From: Blastococcus sp.
Lineage (GTDB): Bacteria > Actinomycetota > Actinomycetes > Mycobacteriales > Geodermatophilaceae
Reading direction: 5' to 3'
DNA length: 6,973 nt
NCBI GenBank assembly: GCA_025963345.1
Contig: JAOPUS010000127.1
Coordinates: 1-6,973 of the forward strand
The notes below the pieces were generated by a model. The model was not told the DNA's origin, made no database searches, and saw only the letters and a list, made by a program, of their open reading frames with translations. Made by a program: the position numbers and the translations under genes. Below, piece by piece: positions 6,612 to 6,973 of this stretch (position 1 is its first letter; every line of letters begins with the position of its first letter).

Positions 6612-6677
6612 ACAAGCTCGTCGGGCGGTGCGGCCGAATGTCCCTCCGTGTGGTGGCCGTCACTGATCGCCGTGTCC

Positions 6678-6758
6678 GCAACACGACTGGAACGCAGCGG
6701 TCGGACACGCGGGCGGGAGTTCACCGTCCCGAAACGCAGCGGCGACGGCCCCAGAAAC
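6678..6758 (+). promoter_or_regulatory. Candidate GlnR binding sites upstream of amt
   Basis: The nitrogen regulator GlnR binds pairs resembling GTNAC-N6-GNAAC. Two pairs with the right 6-base spacing are seen: GCAAC-N6-GGAAC (6678-6693) and TTCAC-N6-GAAAC (6720-6735). After the second, GCGAC follows at the expected N6 (6742-6746), and another GAAAC (6754-6758) is one base out of register. amt-glnB-glnD operons are established GlnR targets in actinobacteria. The first half-sites are imperfect, so this is moderate evidence. Confidence 0.38.
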
Positions 6759-6886
6759 ACGGCGACGGCACGGTGAACGCCACGTCGCCCCTCCTCGGAG
6801 AAGCGGCGGTCCGTCCCCCCACCCTGCCCGGGTGTGCCCCAGGTTCCCCGGGTTCGTCTCCGTGGCCCAGCCACACCGACACCGTC

Positions 6887-6892
6887 AGGAGG
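6887..6892 (+). promoter_or_regulatory. Ribosome binding site of amt
   Basis: A perfect AGGAGG lies five bases before GTG 6898. It fixes the start of the ammonium transporter gene, which otherwise would have to be judged from only 25 codons. It is the strongest Shine-Dalgarno in the window. Confidence 0.85.
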
Positions 6893-6897
6893 TTGCC

Positions 6898-6973
6898 GTG
6901 GACACCGGCGACACCGCCTGGGTCCTGGCCAGCGCCGCTCTGGTGCTGCTCATGACCCCCGGTCTGGCGCTCT
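6898..6973 (+). CDS. amt: Ammonium transporter Amt, N-terminal fragment (3' end outside window)
   Basis: Only 25 complete codons are present, beginning at GTG 6898 and running off the window. The translation is M-DTGDTAWVLASAALVLLM followed by TPGLAL, the characteristic first membrane helix of Amt/MEP ammonium channels; DTAWV, LVLLMTPG and the expected following FYGG are family hallmarks. The protein would conduct ammonium or ammonia across the cytoplasmic membrane. In actinobacteria this gene usually starts an operon with the PII protein glnB/glnK and the uridylyl/adenylyltransferase glnD, and often sits between ftsY and ffh, as its position here implies. GlnR-like sites lie 140-220 bp upstream. 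Identification rests on a short but distinctive segment plus synteny. Confidence 0.88.
   Translation, partial: MDTGDTAWVLASAALVLLMTPGLAL

Larger units (their letters stand above)
6582..6897. other. Divergent intergenic region between nickel/cobalt permease and amt
   Basis: This 316-bp region must carry the promoters of both the permease (minus) and the ammonium transporter (plus). The permease side has the 7-1-7 palindrome with a -10-like element. The central part (6678-6758) has spaced GlnR-like half sites and the direct repeat AACGCAGCGG (6691-6700 and 6733-6742). Nearer amt are two copies of CCCGGGT (6827-6833 and 6847-6853), 20 bp apart, and a GGTGTG/CACACC pair (6831-6836 and 6872-6877). 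No convincing plus-strand -10 for amt was found. Short open frames crossing the region look spurious. Confidence 0.6.

Noticed and set aside
4353..6708. Long minus-strand frames overlapping the HTH membrane-protein and permease genes in other frames
   Set aside because: They are arginine- and proline-rich shadows of the genes identified by clear motifs in the correct frame.
6582..6897. Cobalamin riboswitch or NikR operator upstream of the nickel/cobalt permease
   Set aside because: No B12-box-like element or multi-stem leader is seen, the transcript may even be leaderless, and no GTATGA-N16-TCATAC NikR pattern is present.
6593..6955. Short open frames on both strands across the divergent intergenic region
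   Set aside because: They overlap the regulatory elements and the secure amt start, and their translations show no family features.
1..6973. Defence island, prophage, insertion sequence, CRISPR, tRNA or rRNA
   Set aside because: I read both strands for transposase-type motifs, terminal repeats, spaced direct repeats and tRNA-like cloverleafs and found none; the backbone is conserved housekeeping synteny.

Overview
The window is a very GC-rich stretch of an actinobacterial chromosome. Third codon positions are almost all G or C, GTG starts occur, and gene-end hairpins lack a T-tract. The order smc, ftsY, amt on one strand is the classical actinobacterial smc-ftsY-amt-glnB-glnD-ffh neighbourhood. 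Protein style and gene content suggest a high-GC soil or rock actinomycete, possibly Geodermatophilaceae; that family-level guess is inference only.

Layout. Positions 1-594 (+) hold the C-terminal end of the chromosome-condensing ATPase SMC, with the ABC signature, Walker B and D-loop. Two genes on the minus strand follow: an endonuclease/exonuclease/phosphatase-fold hydrolase (599-1408) and, upstream of it by 12 bp, a PhoD-type metallophosphatase (1421-3085). They look like one two-gene operon wedged between smc and ftsY. ftsY (3148-4356, +), the signal recognition particle receptor, starts divergently from phoD across 62 bp. Convergent with ftsY is a minus-strand gene (4379-5137) for an unnamed membrane protein with a cytoplasmic helix-turn-helix-like domain, one membrane helix and an exported cysteine-containing domain. 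A 337-bp intergenic region full of short hairpins separates it from a nickel/cobalt permease of the HoxN/HupN/NixA family (5475-6581, minus). The last 316-bp intergenic region is divergent and leads to the first 25 codons of an ammonium transporter (6898 onward, +).

How the parts relate. SMC and FtsY are housekeeping proteins (chromosome segregation and membrane targeting), and Amt opens the nitrogen-uptake operon. The minus-strand genes are accessory insertions into this backbone. The clearest regulatory signal is a perfect 7-1-7 palindrome (6597-6611) directly upstream of the nickel/cobalt permease. Its TGC-N9-GCA geometry resembles the box of the actinobacterial nickel regulator Nur, and it lies just before a -10-like hexamer placed for a leaderless GTG transcript. 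In the same intergenic region, on the amt side, are GlnR-like half-site pairs. All three gene ends inside the window (the convergent smc/hydrolase and ftsY/HTH junctions and the permease 3' end) carry GC-rich hairpins without a T-tract.

I see no CRISPR array, insertion sequence, tRNA, rRNA or recognisable defence system. The least explained gene is the HTH-membrane-ectodomain protein.
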